A stretch of DNA of 64,000 nt from Methylophilus sp. (lineage in GTDB: Bacteria; Pseudomonadota; Gammaproteobacteria; Burkholderiales; Methylophilaceae), in assembly GCF_008015755.1 (NCBI RefSeq), contig NZ_SSGF01000005.1:1-64000 (forward strand). The letters are read 5' to 3'. The position numbers were made by a program, and so were the translations under genes. The notes under the pieces were generated by a model. It made no database searches. It saw only the letters and a list, made by a program, of their open reading frames with translations, and was not told where the DNA came from. Below are positions 29,033 through 40,892 of this stretch, piece by piece (within the stretch, counting starts at the first letter, position 1; each line of letters begins with the position of its first letter).

Positions 29033-29109
29033 CCACCGATTAACGCGGATAAACACAGATAACTATGTTTTTTGTATGATCAGCGTTCATCTGCGTGTAT
29101 CGGCGGTGG
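29033..29109. repeat. Imperfect palindromic intergenic repeat in the kdsA-eno gap
   Basis: Arms CCACCGATTAACGCGGATAA and the complementary ATCTGCGTGTATCGGCGGTG pair imperfectly over about 28 bp around an AT-rich centre. Wording (CACAGAT, GCGGATAAAC) is shared with the half copy at 40842-40876 and is similar in style to the element at 36932-37003. Confidence 0.6.
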
Positions 29110-29123
29110 AAAGTATTTAGTTT

Positions 29124-29963
29124 TTACAACGTTTGCTCTGCGAAACCAGCCTTTTTCACCAGTTTATCGAGATCAACCAGCAGATGCAGCAAATCTTCCA
29201 TTTTGCCTAATGGCCAGGCGTTGGGGCCATCTGACAAGGCTTTGCTTGGGTCTGGATGCGTTTCCATAAACACACCAGCAATGCCGCTGGCCACCGCTGC
29301 GCGCGCCAGCACAGGCACAAACTCACGCTGACCACCGCTCTTGTCGCCCTGCCCGCCTGGTTGTTGTACCGAATGGGTCGCATCAAATACCACCGGGCAA
29401 TGGGTTTCACGCATGATAGCCAGGCCACGCATATCAGACACCAGAGTGTTATAGCCGAAAGAAGCGCCGCGCTCGCACACCATAATGTTGTCGATACCGC
29501 CGTTAGCCTCTTTAGCCTTATTCACCACTTGTTTCATATCGCCCGGGGCCAAAAACTGGCCTTTTTTGATATTGACCGGTTTGCCGGACTGAGCACAGGC
29601 GACGATAAAGTCGGTCTGGCGACACAGGAAGGCTGGCGTTTGCAATACATCGACCACCGCTGCCACATGTGGTACCTGTTCTTCAGTATGCACGTCGGTC
29701 AAAATTGGCACGCCAATCTGGGCACGTACTTCATCCAGAATTCTCAAGCCTTCGTCCAAGCCAAACCCTCTAAAGGTTTTGGTCGAGCTACGGTTGGCTT
29801 TATCGTAAGACGATTTATAAATAAACGGCACGCCAATACGCGCGGCCATTTCTTTTAACTGGCCAGCAGTATCAATCGCCATCTGTTTGGATTCGATCAC
29901 GCAAGGACCCGCGATCAAAAACAGCGGATGCTCGAGGCCAACGTCAAAACCACATAATTTCAT
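29124..29963 (-). CDS. kdsA: 3-deoxy-8-phosphooctulonate synthase
   Basis: Condenses arabinose 5-phosphate with phosphoenolpyruvate to make KDO-8-phosphate for lipopolysaccharide. Motifs: [10 protein letters not shown] at the start, [29 protein letters not shown] and [12 protein letters not shown]. 279 aa, normal. Nine nt downstream of pyrG, so co-transcribed. Confidence 0.97.
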   Translation of the reverse strand: MKLCGFDVGLEHPLFLIAGPCVIESKQMAIDTAGQLKEMAARIGVPFIYKSSYDKANRSSTKTFRGFGLDEGLRILDEVRAQIGVPILTDVHTEEQVPHVAAVVDVLQTPAFLCRQTDFIVACAQSGKPVNIKKGQFLAPGDMKQVVNKAKEANGGIDNIMVCERGASFGYNTLVSDMRGLAIMRETHCPVVFDATHSVQQPGGQGDKSGGQREFVPVLARAAVASGIAGVFMETHPDPSKALSDGPNAWPLGKMEDLLHLLVDLDKLVKKAGFAEQTL

Positions 29964-29972
29964 CAGTGTTCC

Positions 29973-31628
<1,656 letters not shown>

Positions 31629-31739
31629 TTACAGACGGGAGAACATTTTACCGTAAAGCCCCTTCGCCGACAATGAACGCAAACGATAAAATCGACCGCT
31701 GGCTCGTCATTTTCTTTATACAGGCTTACAATCCAACGC

Positions 31740-32603
31740 ATGCAAAGCGAAATAATCAACCACCCTGGCTTATGGCAACACTTGCTGCCACAGCCGGATG
31801 CCACTAGCCACAAATACCGCCGCGGATACGCGCTGATTCAAGGTGGCTACCCGATCACCGGTGCGGCCAGATTGGCTGCACTGGCCGCGGCACGCATAGG
31901 CGCAGGCCTGACAGCGATCGCCGTGCCAGAGATTGCTTTCCCCATTTATGCCAGCCAGCTATTAAGTATTATGGCCAAGCCTTACACCACCCCAGCGCAG
32001 CACGCAGCGCTGATAAACGACAACAAAGTGAGTGCTTATCTGATCGGGCCGGGCGCAGGCGTCACTGAAGAGACAGCTGAAACAACCTTGCAAATGTTAG
32101 GCTTCGGCAAGCCAGTGGTCATAGATGCAGATGCACTGACCAGCTTTGCGGGCCGTGCAGACAGACTGACACCATCCATCGCCGCGCCATGTGTACTCAC
32201 ACCACACGATGGTGAATTTTCGCGGCTGTTTGGCGTCACGCCTGCCCATGAACTCAGCCTGCGTATCACGCAAACACAAACGGCCGCCAGCCAAACCGGG
32301 GCCGTGGTACTGCTTAAAGGCGCGCAAACCGTGATCGCTTCGCCCGATGGCCGACAAGCTGTCAACAATAACGCCCCACCCACCCTAGCCACCGCTGGCA
32401 GTGGTGATGTACTGGCAGGCATGATCACCGGCCTATTGGCGCAAGGCATGCCAGCTTTTGAAGCCAGTGCAGCCGCAGCCTGGTTGCATGCCGAGGCCGC
32501 AACACTGTTTGGGCCTGGTTTAATCGCAGAAGACTTACCAGGCTTACTCCCTGCGGCTATCCGCCAGTGCCAGCACATTTGTGCGAAACCGCCAGACAAA
32601 TAG
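31740..32603 (+). CDS. nnrD: ADP-dependent NAD(P)H-hydrate dehydratase
   Basis: Repairs hydrated NADH/NADPH. Ribokinase-like fold: GYALIQGGYPITGAARLA at the start, IGPGAGV, PVVIDADAL, TPHDGEFSRLFG and the signature ATAGSGDVLAGMITGLLAQG. 287 aa corresponds to the dehydratase domain alone; the epimerase (NnrE) half is absent and must be separate. The product lacks a signal peptide. Confidence 0.94.
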   Translation: MQSEIINHPGLWQHLLPQPDATSHKYRRGYALIQGGYPITGAARLAALAAARIGAGLTAIAVPEIAFPIYASQLLSIMAKPYTTPAQHAALINDNKVSAYLIGPGAGVTEETAETTLQMLGFGKPVVIDADALTSFAGRADRLTPSIAAPCVLTPHDGEFSRLFGVTPAHELSLRITQTQTAASQTGAVVLLKGAQTVIASPDGRQAVNNNAPPTLATAGSGDVLAGMITGLLAQGMPAFEASAAAAWLHAEAATLFGPGLIAEDLPGLLPAAIRQCQHICAKPPDK

Positions 32604-32606
32604 CCA

Positions 32607-32652
32607 TAAAAAAAGCGCCATCGCATCGTGTGCAATGGCGCCCTGCTTTTTA
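32607..32652. terminator. Terminator between nnrD and the peptide genes
   Basis: An 11-bp stem GCGCCATCGCA/TGCAATGGCGC with one mismatch and a 5-nt loop. A7 on the left and TTTTT on the right; bidirectional. Confidence 0.85.
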
Positions 32653-32661
32653 AAGCCTATG

Positions 32662-32862
32662 TTAGAACGGACGTGGTGTTGCAATACCCAACGCTTCGTT
32701 CAAGCCAAGTGCCAGGTTAGTCCCAGCCACAGCAATGATGTAACCAGCACCAGTCAAAAGTGTAGCCATACCGCCAACCAGACCCAATGATGTTGGGAAC
32801 TCAGGAATAATGGAATAACCACCAGAAACCACTTCAACTTCAGTCATTGTTAATTCACGCAT
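32662..32862 (-). CDS. Microcin V-type double-glycine-leader peptide, copy 1
   Basis: 66 aa. Start ATG 32862 follows AAGGAA. The 15-residue leader MRELTMTEVEVVSGG has the ELxxxEVxxVSGG pattern of class II microcins and bacteriocins cleaved after Gly-Gly by C39-peptidase ABC exporters. The 51-residue core begins YSIIPEFPTSLGL; it is hydrophobic, Gly/Ala-rich, contains AGYII...AG spacing, has no Cys, and ends LNEALGIATPRPF. Of the first 49 core residues, 42 match copy 2 by my count. No exporter or immunity gene is recognisable nearby. Antibacterial activity is inference. Confidence 0.72.
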   Translation of the reverse strand: MRELTMTEVEVVSGGYSIIPEFPTSLGLVGGMATLLTGAGYIIAVAGTNLALGLNEALGIATPRPF

Positions 32863-33061
32863 AACTTTTCCTTTTTTTAAATTGTTAATCAAAATAGTTG
32901 GGTTGTTAACCAGTGAATCTCCTCCACTCAAATCAACACCAACCAAATTAGATTAACACAATTTAATTACATTAAAACCACTTATATTAATAAAAATTAA
33001 CATTTATGGTTAAAAAAAAGCACTTAATACCGCTTGGTGATTAAATGCAGATCGCTAGATC

Positions 33062-33280
33062 TCAGATATCCAGAATTGGATAAGTGGCACGTGGCGTGCC
33101 GATCCCCAAGGCCTCGTTCAAACCCAGGGCGAGATTCACACCTGCCACACCGATGATGTAACCAGCAGCCGTCAAAATGGTCGCAACGCCACCAAGCAAG
33201 CCTAAAGAGGTTGGAAATTCAGGAATAATGGAATAGCCGCCAGAAATAGCGTCCAGTTCAGAAAGTGTTAATTCGCGCAT
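33062..33280 (-). CDS. Microcin V-type double-glycine-leader peptide, copy 2
   Basis: 72 aa from ATG 33280, preceded by AAGGAAC. The leader MRELTLSELDAISGG is nearly that of microcin V (MRTLTLNELDSVSGG). The 57-residue core is closely related to copy 1 but has a longer tail (GTPRATYPILDI). The middle, LGGVATILTAAGYIIGVAG, contains a GxxxG motif typical of helix-packing peptides. The two genes are 199 bp apart in the same orientation, flanked by unusually AT-rich DNA, and sit downstream of smpB behind its terminator. Confidence 0.74.
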   Translation of the reverse strand: MRELTLSELDAISGGYSIIPEFPTSLGLLGGVATILTAAGYIIGVAGVNLALGLNEALGIGTPRATYPILDI

Positions 33281-33460
33281 GTCAAAGTTCCTTTTTTTTG
33301 AAATCAAAAAACGTTGATAAGTGGTCAACCCAAGCAAATTTTCCCTTCCCAGACCCCACTCACCAATAAACTAATATTAACATAAACAATACAAATTAAC
33401 AATTTATGTAAACGAGATGTTTTTGATGCTGCGAATGAAGTCATATCATCATAAAGAATA

Positions 33461-33482
33461 ACGCCCCATGATCATGGGGCGT
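33461..33482. terminator. Perfect palindrome after smpB, probable terminator
   Basis: An 11+11-bp self-complementary sequence (ACGCCCCATGA and its complement). The leftward tail TATTCTTTATG is only moderately U-rich. It separates smpB from the peptide genes. Confidence 0.65.
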
Positions 33483-33516
33483 AAGAAAAAGCGTACGCTT
33501 GACTGAGCGCTTGCGC

Positions 33517-33972
33517 TTAGCGACTACGCTGCTTGTTTTTGAGCAATTGATTTTGCTCACGTTTCCAGTCGCGCTCTTTTTCGGTGTCGCGCTTGTCGTG
33601 TTGTTTTTTACCTTTGGCAAGACCAATCTGGATTTTGATACGGCCACGCGTAAAATGCATATCCAGTGGCACGATGGTATAGCCTGCGCGCTCGACTTTG
33701 CCGATGAGCTTGTCGATTTCTTCGCGATGCAGCAGCAGTTTACGTGTACGGATAGCATCCGGGCGGATATGCGTGGAAGCAGCGCCCAGCGGCGTGATAT
33801 GACAACCAATCAGGTACAGTTCACCGCGCATCACCACCACATAAGCCTCTTTGAGGTTGGTGCGGTTATCGCGAACTGCTTTGACTTCCCAGCCCTCTAA
33901 CACTAGGCCAGCTTCATATTTTTCTTCGATAAAGTAGTCAAAAAACGCTTTTTTGTTTTGCGCGATGCTCAT
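33517..33972 (-). CDS. smpB: SsrA-binding protein SmpB
   Basis: Partner of tmRNA in rescue of stalled ribosomes. Motifs: [28 protein letters not shown], the [12 protein letters not shown] segment and a basic C-terminal tail ([12 protein letters not shown]...KNKQRSR). 151 aa, normal. It is divergent from ratA, a frequent bacterial arrangement. The tmRNA gene is not in the window. Confidence 0.96.
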   Translation of the reverse strand: MSIAQNKKAFFDYFIEEKYEAGLVLEGWEVKAVRDNRTNLKEAYVVVMRGELYLIGCHITPLGAASTHIRPDAIRTRKLLLHREEIDKLIGKVERAGYTIVPLDMHFTRGRIKIQIGLAKGKKQHDKRDTEKERDWKREQNQLLKNKQRSR

Positions 33973-34055
33973 AACGCTGGTGTGCAGACTTAAATCACTT
34001 AAAATAGCATTTTAACTCAAAACCCAATTCTGTTCCGGCATGATGGTTTAACCTA

Positions 34056-34490
34056 ATGGCACAAGTAGAAAAAAACGTTTTAGTCATGCACTCGTGTGCT
34101 GCCATGTTTGATCTGGTAGACCGGGTGGAAGACTATCCCACCTTTTTGCCTTGGTGCGGTGGCAGCGAGCTGATTGAGCGCACACCAGACATCACGCAGG
34201 CGACCATTCATATTCGCTACCATGGCATCCAGCAGCATTTCACCACACGCAATCATAAGCAAGCGCCCAACCGTATGGATATCACGCTGATTGATGGGCC
34301 GTTTAAGCAGTTGAGCGGCCACTGGCATTTTATTGCCCTGCGTGAAGACGCCTGCAAAATTGAATTTAAACTGGAGTATGTGTTTGCCAACAGCCTGGTC
34401 GAGCGCATGATTTCGCCGGTGTTTAGCCATATTGCCAATACGTTTGTGGATAGCTTTGTCAAACAGGCGGACAAGCTGCTGTTGAAATAG
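34056..34490 (+). CDS. ratA: RatA/COQ10-like START-domain protein
   Basis: 144-aa polyketide-cyclase/START-fold protein. It begins VEKNVLVMHSCAAMFDLVDRVEDYPTFLPWCGGS, the standard family opening (longer parts not quoted), and has FKQLSGHWHF in the core. E. coli RatA inhibits 70S formation; the mitochondrial relative COQ10 binds ubiquinone. Either role is possible here. Five nt upstream of rnfH. Confidence 0.9.
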   Translation: MAQVEKNVLVMHSCAAMFDLVDRVEDYPTFLPWCGGSELIERTPDITQATIHIRYHGIQQHFTTRNHKQAPNRMDITLIDGPFKQLSGHWHFIALREDACKIEFKLEYVFANSLVERMISPVFSHIANTFVDSFVKQADKLLLK

Positions 34491-34495
34491 CACGG

Positions 34496-34798
34496 ATGCC
34501 GAATACACCAGCCGAGATGATGACGGTAGAAGTTGCCTACGCCCTACCAAAAAAGCAAAGCGTTATTGCATTGACTGTCAGCGCTGGTACCACGGCGATG
34601 GAGGCTGTCAGCCAATCTGGCATAACCCAGCAACACCCGGAGATTTTGCAGCAGCCGCTGGTGCTGGGCATTTTCGGCAAAAAAATAGCTCCAACAACGC
34701 TATTAAAAGCCATGGACCGCGTAGAAATTTACCGGCCATTGCTCGCCAATCCTAAAGAAGCGCGCAGACAGCGCGCAGCTGCCAAAAATGGGAAGTAA
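34496..34798 (+). CDS. RnfH-family ubiquitin-like protein (RatB)
   Basis: 100 aa with a beta-grasp fold: VEVAYALPKKQSVIALTV, then LGIFGKKIAPTTLL, RVEIYRPLLANPKEARRQRA at the end. The family is commonly linked to ratA and smpB, as here. The function is poorly defined. The first ATG (34496) is used; a second at 34517 would remove seven residues. Confidence 0.88.
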   Translation: MPNTPAEMMTVEVAYALPKKQSVIALTVSAGTTAMEAVSQSGITQQHPEILQQPLVLGIFGKKIAPTTLLKAMDRVEIYRPLLANPKEARRQRAAAKNGK

Positions 34799-34831
34799 AA
34801 ACCAACTTTTGGGAGCAGCAAACGATTTTGG

Positions 34832-35305
34832 TTACTCAACTGGACAATTTTCGTCAATCTCTTGCTGCGCCCTGGCCAAGCCTTCTTTAATCTGATCGTC
34901 GCTCAAGTACTCTTTCTGGCCGTTTTCATTGACACTCTGCATGCGTCCGCCAACGGCATAGTTGCGATAATTAGACCGAGCGGCAGCACAGTTTTGCCCC
35001 TTTAAACGCTCTTGCATCGCCTTTAAAGCTTCGGCCTCTGCCGACGGCGCAGACTCTCGACTTTCTGGCGGTTTTTTATTCGCCGACGCTGACTCCTCTT
35101 GGTGGTAGGCGTCTGAGCGCGTCAGTGGCACATCATTAGGCACGGTGGCTGCCTTGATTTTTTGCGTGCCAGCAGGGCCTGATTGTGGCGGCACATCAGA
35201 ATAATTCATCACGCCTTTTTCATCGCGCCACTTATAGATTTCAGCCTCTGCTTGCAAGCTGCATAGCAAGCATCCCGCCAAAATCAGTTTCCACATCATC
35301 TTCAT
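34832..35305 (-). CDS. DUF4124 domain protein, secreted
   Basis: 157 aa from ATG 35305 (a GTG one codon earlier is possible). Signal peptide about 20 residues (LAGCLLCSLQAEA). The DUF4124 motif IYKWRDEKGVMNYSDVPP follows immediately. The middle is low-complexity Ser/Glu/Ala; a conserved-looking NCAAARSNYRNYAVGGRM segment ends it with the second Cys. DUF4124 proteins are periplasmic; function unknown. Confidence 0.8.
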   Translation of the reverse strand: MKMMWKLILAGCLLCSLQAEAEIYKWRDEKGVMNYSDVPPQSGPAGTQKIKAATVPNDVPLTRSDAYHQEESASANKKPPESRESAPSAEAEALKAMQERLKGQNCAAARSNYRNYAVGGRMQSVNENGQKEYLSDDQIKEGLARAQQEIDENCPVE

Positions 35306-35392
35306 CACGCACGCCCTGCTGTTAATTCAAAAACATCCATGCACAAACCATGCCAAACACTGTCATCATCCTAGTAAAAAATGCAAAACGCT

Positions 35393-35421
35393 TTGTCAAG
35401 GCAAAACGAAATCGGTATAAT
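35393..35421 (+). promoter_or_regulatory. Sigma-70 promoter of guaB
   Basis: TTGTCA (35393-35398), 17-bp spacer, perfect TATAAT (35416-35421), 26 bp before the guaB start. The leader would be very short, about 20 nt, containing GGAG. Confidence 0.75.
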
Positions 35422-35437
35422 TATATTTTGGAGATAA

Positions 35438-36907
<1,470 letters not shown>

Positions 36908-36931
36908 GTCTCACTGACTATTATTAAACCA

Positions 36932-37003
36932 AGCCATAGAGGACACAGATGTCACGGAGAGTAGTTTCTCTTAGACGCTGTGTCCTCTGTGCACTCTGTG
37001 GCT
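36932..37003. repeat. Imperfect palindromic intergenic repeat in the guaB-guaA gap
   Basis: Arms AGCCATAGAGGACACAGA and the complement of TCTGTGCACTCTGTGGCT match at 14 or so of 18 positions, with a second inner GACACAGAT/CTGTGTCC pairing. It ends 6 bp before the guaA ATG and takes the place of a normal leader. Confidence 0.6.
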
Positions 37004-37009
37004 AAAAAA

Positions 37010-38617
37010 ATGTCTCATTCAAAAATCCTTATTCTAGATTTCGGTTCACAAGTGACCCAACTCATTGCCCGTCGCGTGCGCGAAGCGCATGTGTATTGCG
37101 AAATTCATCCTTGTGATGTCTCTGAAGAGTTTGTCAAAAACTTTGGCGCCGACGGCATTATTCTTAGCGGCAGCCATGCCAGCGTCTATGAAGAGGAAAC
37201 CGACAAGGCGCCGCAAGCCGTGTTTGAACTGGGCGTACCAGTCATGGGTATTTGCTACGGCATGCAAACCATGGCGCAACAACTGGGCGGCAAGGTTGAG
37301 GCAGGCAGCAAGCGTGAGTTTGGCTATGCACAAGTGCGCGCACGCGGCCACTCTGCGTTGTTCCGCGACATTCAGGACGCGACCAATGCTGAAGGCCACG
37401 GCCTGATTGATGTCTGGATGAGCCACGGTGACAAAGTCACCGAGCTGCCAGTAGGCTTTAAAGTCATTGCCAGCAACGACACCACGCCGATTGCCGCCAT
37501 GGCCGATGAAGACCGCCGTTTCTACGCGGTACAGTTTCACCCTGAAGTCACGCATACCAAACAAGGCCAGGCCATGCTGGAGCGCTTTGTACTCGACATT
37601 TGTGCGGCCAAACCAGACTGGATCATGGGCGACTATATCACTGAGGCCGTGGCAAAAATCAAAGCCCAGGTCGGCGATGAAGAAGTCATTTTAGGCTTAT
37701 CCGGTGGTGTAGACTCGTCTGTCGCCGCAGCACTGATTCACCGTGCGATTGGCGATCAGCTGACCTGTGTATTTGTAGACCACGGCTTGTTACGCCTGAA
37801 CGAAGGCGACATGGTGATGGAGATGTTCGCCGGTCGCCTGCATGCGAAAGTCATCCGCGTCGATGCCACAGAACAATTCATGGGTAAACTGGCGGGCGTC
37901 AGTGACCCGGAAGCTAAACGTAAAATCATTGGTGCCGAGTTTGTTGAAGTGTTTAAAGCCGAAGCGGCCAAACTCAAAGCCAGCGGCGCAGGCCACAAAG
38001 GGGCCACCTTCCTGGCGCAAGGCACGATTTATCCGGATGTGATTGAATCCGGCGGTGCCAAGTCTAAAAAAGCAGTGACCATCAAGAGCCACCATAACGT
38101 CGGCGGCTTGCCTGAGCAATTAGGCCTCAAACTGCTGGAGCCATTACGTGACCTGTTTAAAGACGAAGTGCGCGAGCTAGGTGTCGCGCTAGGTTTGCCG
38201 CGCGACATGGTCTATCGTCACCCGTTCCCGGGCCCTGGTCTGGGCGTGCGCATTTTGGGTGAAGTCAAAAGTGAGTTTGCCTTATTGCTGCAACGTGCCG
38301 ATGCAATCTTTATCGAAGAATTGCGCAACACCGTCGATGCTGCCACCGGCAAAACCTGGTACGACCTCACCAGCCAGGCGTTTACCGTATTCTTGCCGGT
38401 GAAGTCGGTGGGCGTGATGGGGGACGGCCGTACTTATGACTACGTGGTCGCCTTGCGTGCGGTAGTGACCAGCGACTTTATGACTGCACATTGGGCAGAA
38501 TTGCCCTACAGCCTGCTTGGCAAAGTGTCCAATCGGATTATTAACGAAGTGCGCGGCATCAACCGCGTGGTGTATGACATTTCCGGTAAACCGCCTGCCA
38601 CTATCGAGTGGGAATAA
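37010..38617 (+). CDS. guaA: GMP synthase (glutamine-hydrolysing)
   Basis: Aminates XMP to GMP. Glutaminase half: [17 protein letters not shown], nucleophile [17 protein letters not shown]. Synthetase half: PP-loop [15 protein letters not shown], then the dimerisation domain ending [12 protein letters not shown]. Product 535 aa from ATG 37010; the longer frame upstream is repeat sequence. No clear Shine-Dalgarno sequence precedes the ATG, only a run of A. Follows guaB, standard. Confidence 0.97.
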   Translation: MSHSKILILDFGSQVTQLIARRVREAHVYCEIHPCDVSEEFVKNFGADGIILSGSHASVYEEETDKAPQAVFELGVPVMGICYGMQTMAQQLGGKVEAGSKREFGYAQVRARGHSALFRDIQDATNAEGHGLIDVWMSHGDKVTELPVGFKVIASNDTTPIAAMADEDRRFYAVQFHPEVTHTKQGQAMLERFVLDICAAKPDWIMGDYITEAVAKIKAQVGDEEVILGLSGGVDSSVAAALIHRAIGDQLTCVFVDHGLLRLNEGDMVMEMFAGRLHAKVIRVDATEQFMGKLAGVSDPEAKRKIIGAEFVEVFKAEAAKLKASGAGHKGATFLAQGTIYPDVIESGGAKSKKAVTIKSHHNVGGLPEQLGLKLLEPLRDLFKDEVRELGVALGLPRDMVYRHPFPGPGLGVRILGEVKSEFALLLQRADAIFIEELRNTVDAATGKTWYDLTSQAFTVFLPVKSVGVMGDGRTYDYVVALRAVVTSDFMTAHWAELPYSLLGKVSNRIINEVRGINRVVYDISGKPPATIEWE

Positions 38618-38662
38618 CTTTCATTTTTTTAGCCCTGACCTCACCCTAATTAGAGAAAAACG

Positions 38663-39682
38663 ATGAGTACTCAATCCATTATCCTCACTGGCGATCGCCC
38701 AACCGGCCCGTTACATCTGGGGCATTTTGTCGGCAGTTTGCGTAACCGCGTCAAATACCAGCATGAATACAAGCAATATGTGATGCTGGCCGACGCACAA
38801 GCGCTGACCGACAATATGGATGATATTGATAAAGTGCATCGCAATGTGGTGGAAGTGGCACTGGACTACCTGGCCGTGGGCATAGACCCTAAACTGTCGA
38901 CCATTTTTATCCAGTCACAAGTGCCTGAGTTGACTGAGCTGGCGTTTTATTACCTGAACCTGGTGACCGTGGCGCGCCTGGAGCGTAACCCGACAGTGAA
39001 AGAAGAGATTCGCCTGCGTGATTTTGAGCGCGATATCCCGGCGGGTTTCCTCACCTACCCTGTCAGCCAGGCGGCGGATATTACCGCGTTTAAAGCGACA
39101 CTGGTGCCGGTGGGCGAAGACCAGATCCCGATGATTGAGCAAACCAACGAGATCGTGCGCCGCTTTAACCGTACCTATAAACATGCCAGCACCAAGCAGG
39201 AAATCCTGGTTGAAACCAAAGCGCTGGTGCCAGAACTGGGCCGTTTACCCGGCATTGATGGTAAAGCCAAAATGAGTAAATCATTAGGCAACGTGATCAA
39301 CCTCGGCGCGACGGCAGACGAAGTCACCAAGGCAGTGAAACGTGTATATACCGACCCGCTGCACTTGAAAATTGAAGACCCGGGCCATGTAGAAGGCAAT
39401 ATTGCTTTTACCTACCTGGATGCGTTTGACACCGACAAAGCCGCAGTGGCCGAACTGAAAGCGCATTACATGCGCGGCGGCCTGGCGGACAGCATCGTTA
39501 AGAAACGCCTGGAAGCCGTATTGCAGGAAATGCTGGAGCCGATTCGCACGCGGCGTGCTGAACTGGCCAATGACAAAGGTTATATTTTGCAATTGCTGCG
39601 TGAAGGCACTGAACAAGCGCGTGAAGTCGCTGCCAACACCATGAGTGAAGTGCGCGCGGCGTTGGGCTTGACCTACTTTTAA
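38663..39682 (+). CDS. trpS: Tryptophanyl-tRNA synthetase
   Basis: Class I aminoacyl-tRNA synthetase. The HIGH-type motif is [13 protein letters not shown] and the KMSKS motif is AKMSKSLGN. 339 aa, normal for the shorter bacterial type. Forty-five nt after guaA. Confidence 0.97.
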   Translation: MSTQSIILTGDRPTGPLHLGHFVGSLRNRVKYQHEYKQYVMLADAQALTDNMDDIDKVHRNVVEVALDYLAVGIDPKLSTIFIQSQVPELTELAFYYLNLVTVARLERNPTVKEEIRLRDFERDIPAGFLTYPVSQAADITAFKATLVPVGEDQIPMIEQTNEIVRRFNRTYKHASTKQEILVETKALVPELGRLPGIDGKAKMSKSLGNVINLGATADEVTKAVKRVYTDPLHLKIEDPGHVEGNIAFTYLDAFDTDKAAVAELKAHYMRGGLADSIVKKRLEAVLQEMLEPIRTRRAELANDKGYILQLLREGTEQAREVAANTMSEVRAALGLTYF

Positions 39683-39699
39683 GCGTTTAAACACTGAGC

Positions 39700-40197
39700 A
39701 TGAGTCGTGGTTTTGTAAAAGAAGATGATCTGGAGCTGGCCGGGACTGACTTACCGGAACGCCCGCTGAGTCAGCATGCGAACTACGTGACACCAGATGG
39801 TTTGCAACAACTACAGCAAACCGTCAAAACACTCGAAAGCGCACGCAGCCAGTACATTGTGCGTAAAGAAGACCCAAGTGCGCAGCAAAAACTGGCCGAA
39901 ATTGACCGTGACCTGCGTTATTTTGTCGCCAAGCTAGAATCTGCGCAATTGGTAGACCCGGCGCAGCAACCGCGACACACCGTGCTGTTTGGCGCCAAAG
40001 TGCAGGTAGAGGACGAAACTGGCCAACAATCCGTGTTTCAGATTGTTGGCGAAGATGAAGCAGATATTGCGCAACAAAAAGTCAGTTATGTGTCACCGGT
40101 GGCGAAAGCCCTGCTCGGCCGCAAGGCTGGTGATAGTACCGTCTGGCAGCGCCCGGCTGGCCCTTTGCAGCTGGATATTTTAACTATTGAGTATTAA
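39700..40197 (+). CDS. greB: Transcription elongation factor GreB
   Basis: Rescues backtracked RNA polymerase by stimulating transcript cleavage. N-terminal coiled coil (NYVTPDGLQQLQQTVKTLES ... EIDRDLRYFVAKLESAQLVD, with tip acidic residues) and C-terminal FKBP-like domain (VSPVAKALLGRKAGDSTVWQ). 165 aa with an extra N-terminal ten residues fits GreB rather than GreA. Confidence 0.93.
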   Translation: MSRGFVKEDDLELAGTDLPERPLSQHANYVTPDGLQQLQQTVKTLESARSQYIVRKEDPSAQQKLAEIDRDLRYFVAKLESAQLVDPAQQPRHTVLFGAKVQVEDETGQQSVFQIVGEDEADIAQQKVSYVSPVAKALLGRKAGDSTVWQRPAGPLQLDILTIEY

Positions 40198-40205
40198 TAC
40201 CCATC

Positions 40206-40808
40206 ATGAACGTATCACAAGCCATACAGGAACGCCGCTCGATCAAAGCCTATGATCCCACCCATCGCATGACAGAGGCTGAAATCCAGCAACTGTTTTC
40301 GCTGGCCATGCTGTCGCCGACAGCTTTCAATATTCAGCACTGGCGCTTTGTGGCGGTGACAGATCCAGTGTTACGCCATCAAATCCGCGCGGTGAGCTGG
40401 AACCAGGCCCAGGTGACCGACGCCTCGTTACTGATTGTACTCACCGCAGATTTGAAAGCTTGGGAAAAAGACCCGGCGCGCTACTGGGCCAATGCACCAC
40501 AGCCAGTCAGTGACTACCTGGTGAAAGCGATTCACGACTATTACACCGACCACGCACAAGCGCAGCGCGATGAAGGCATGCGCTCAGGCGGCATGGCAGC
40601 CATGACGCTGATGCTGGCGGCCAAAGAAATGGGCTACGACACCTGCCCCATGGACGGTTTCGATTTTGACGCCGTGGCCAAGTTGATCAACCTGCCTGCC
40701 GATCATGTGCCGGTGATGTTTGTAGTGGTAGGTAAAGCACTGGAAGAAGCCAAACCACGTGGCGGCCAGTTGACGATGGATGAAGTCGTCATCTACAACA
40801 CTTTTTAA
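40206..40808 (+). CDS. Nitroreductase-family flavoprotein
   Basis: 200-aa FMN-dependent NAD(P)H oxidoreductase. Opening ERRSIKAYDP, FMN-binding SPTAFNIQHWRF, central SGGMAAMTLMLAAKEMGYDT with PMDGFD, and closing KPRGGQLTMDEVV are as in the NfnB/YodC-like group. Natural substrate unknown. Eight nt after greB, so likely co-transcribed. Confidence 0.9.
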   Translation: MNVSQAIQERRSIKAYDPTHRMTEAEIQQLFSLAMLSPTAFNIQHWRFVAVTDPVLRHQIRAVSWNQAQVTDASLLIVLTADLKAWEKDPARYWANAPQPVSDYLVKAIHDYYTDHAQAQRDEGMRSGGMAAMTLMLAAKEMGYDTCPMDGFDFDAVAKLINLPADHVPVMFVVVGKALEEAKPRGGQLTMDEVVIYNTF

Positions 40809-40813
40809 AAAAA

Positions 40814-40835
40814 TGCAGGCCAGTTGCCTGCAAAA
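40814..40835 (+). terminator. Weak terminator-like hairpin after the nitroreductase gene
   Basis: A 7-bp perfect stem TGCAGGC/GCCTGCA with a 5-nt loop, followed by AAAATAATTTTAT, so the U tract is poor. Confidence 0.4.
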
Positions 40836-40841
40836 ATAATT

Positions 40842-40876
40842 TTATCTGCGTGCATCCGCCTTGATCAGCGGCTAAA
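40842..40876. repeat. Half copy of the dispersed palindromic repeat
   Basis: ATCTGCGTGCATCCGCCTTG resembles the right arm of the element at 29033-29109 (ATCTGCGTGTATCGGCGGTG). It lies directly in the leader of the ABC-F gene. Confidence 0.4.
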
Positions 40877-40892
40877 CTTTTGAAGGTTTTAC

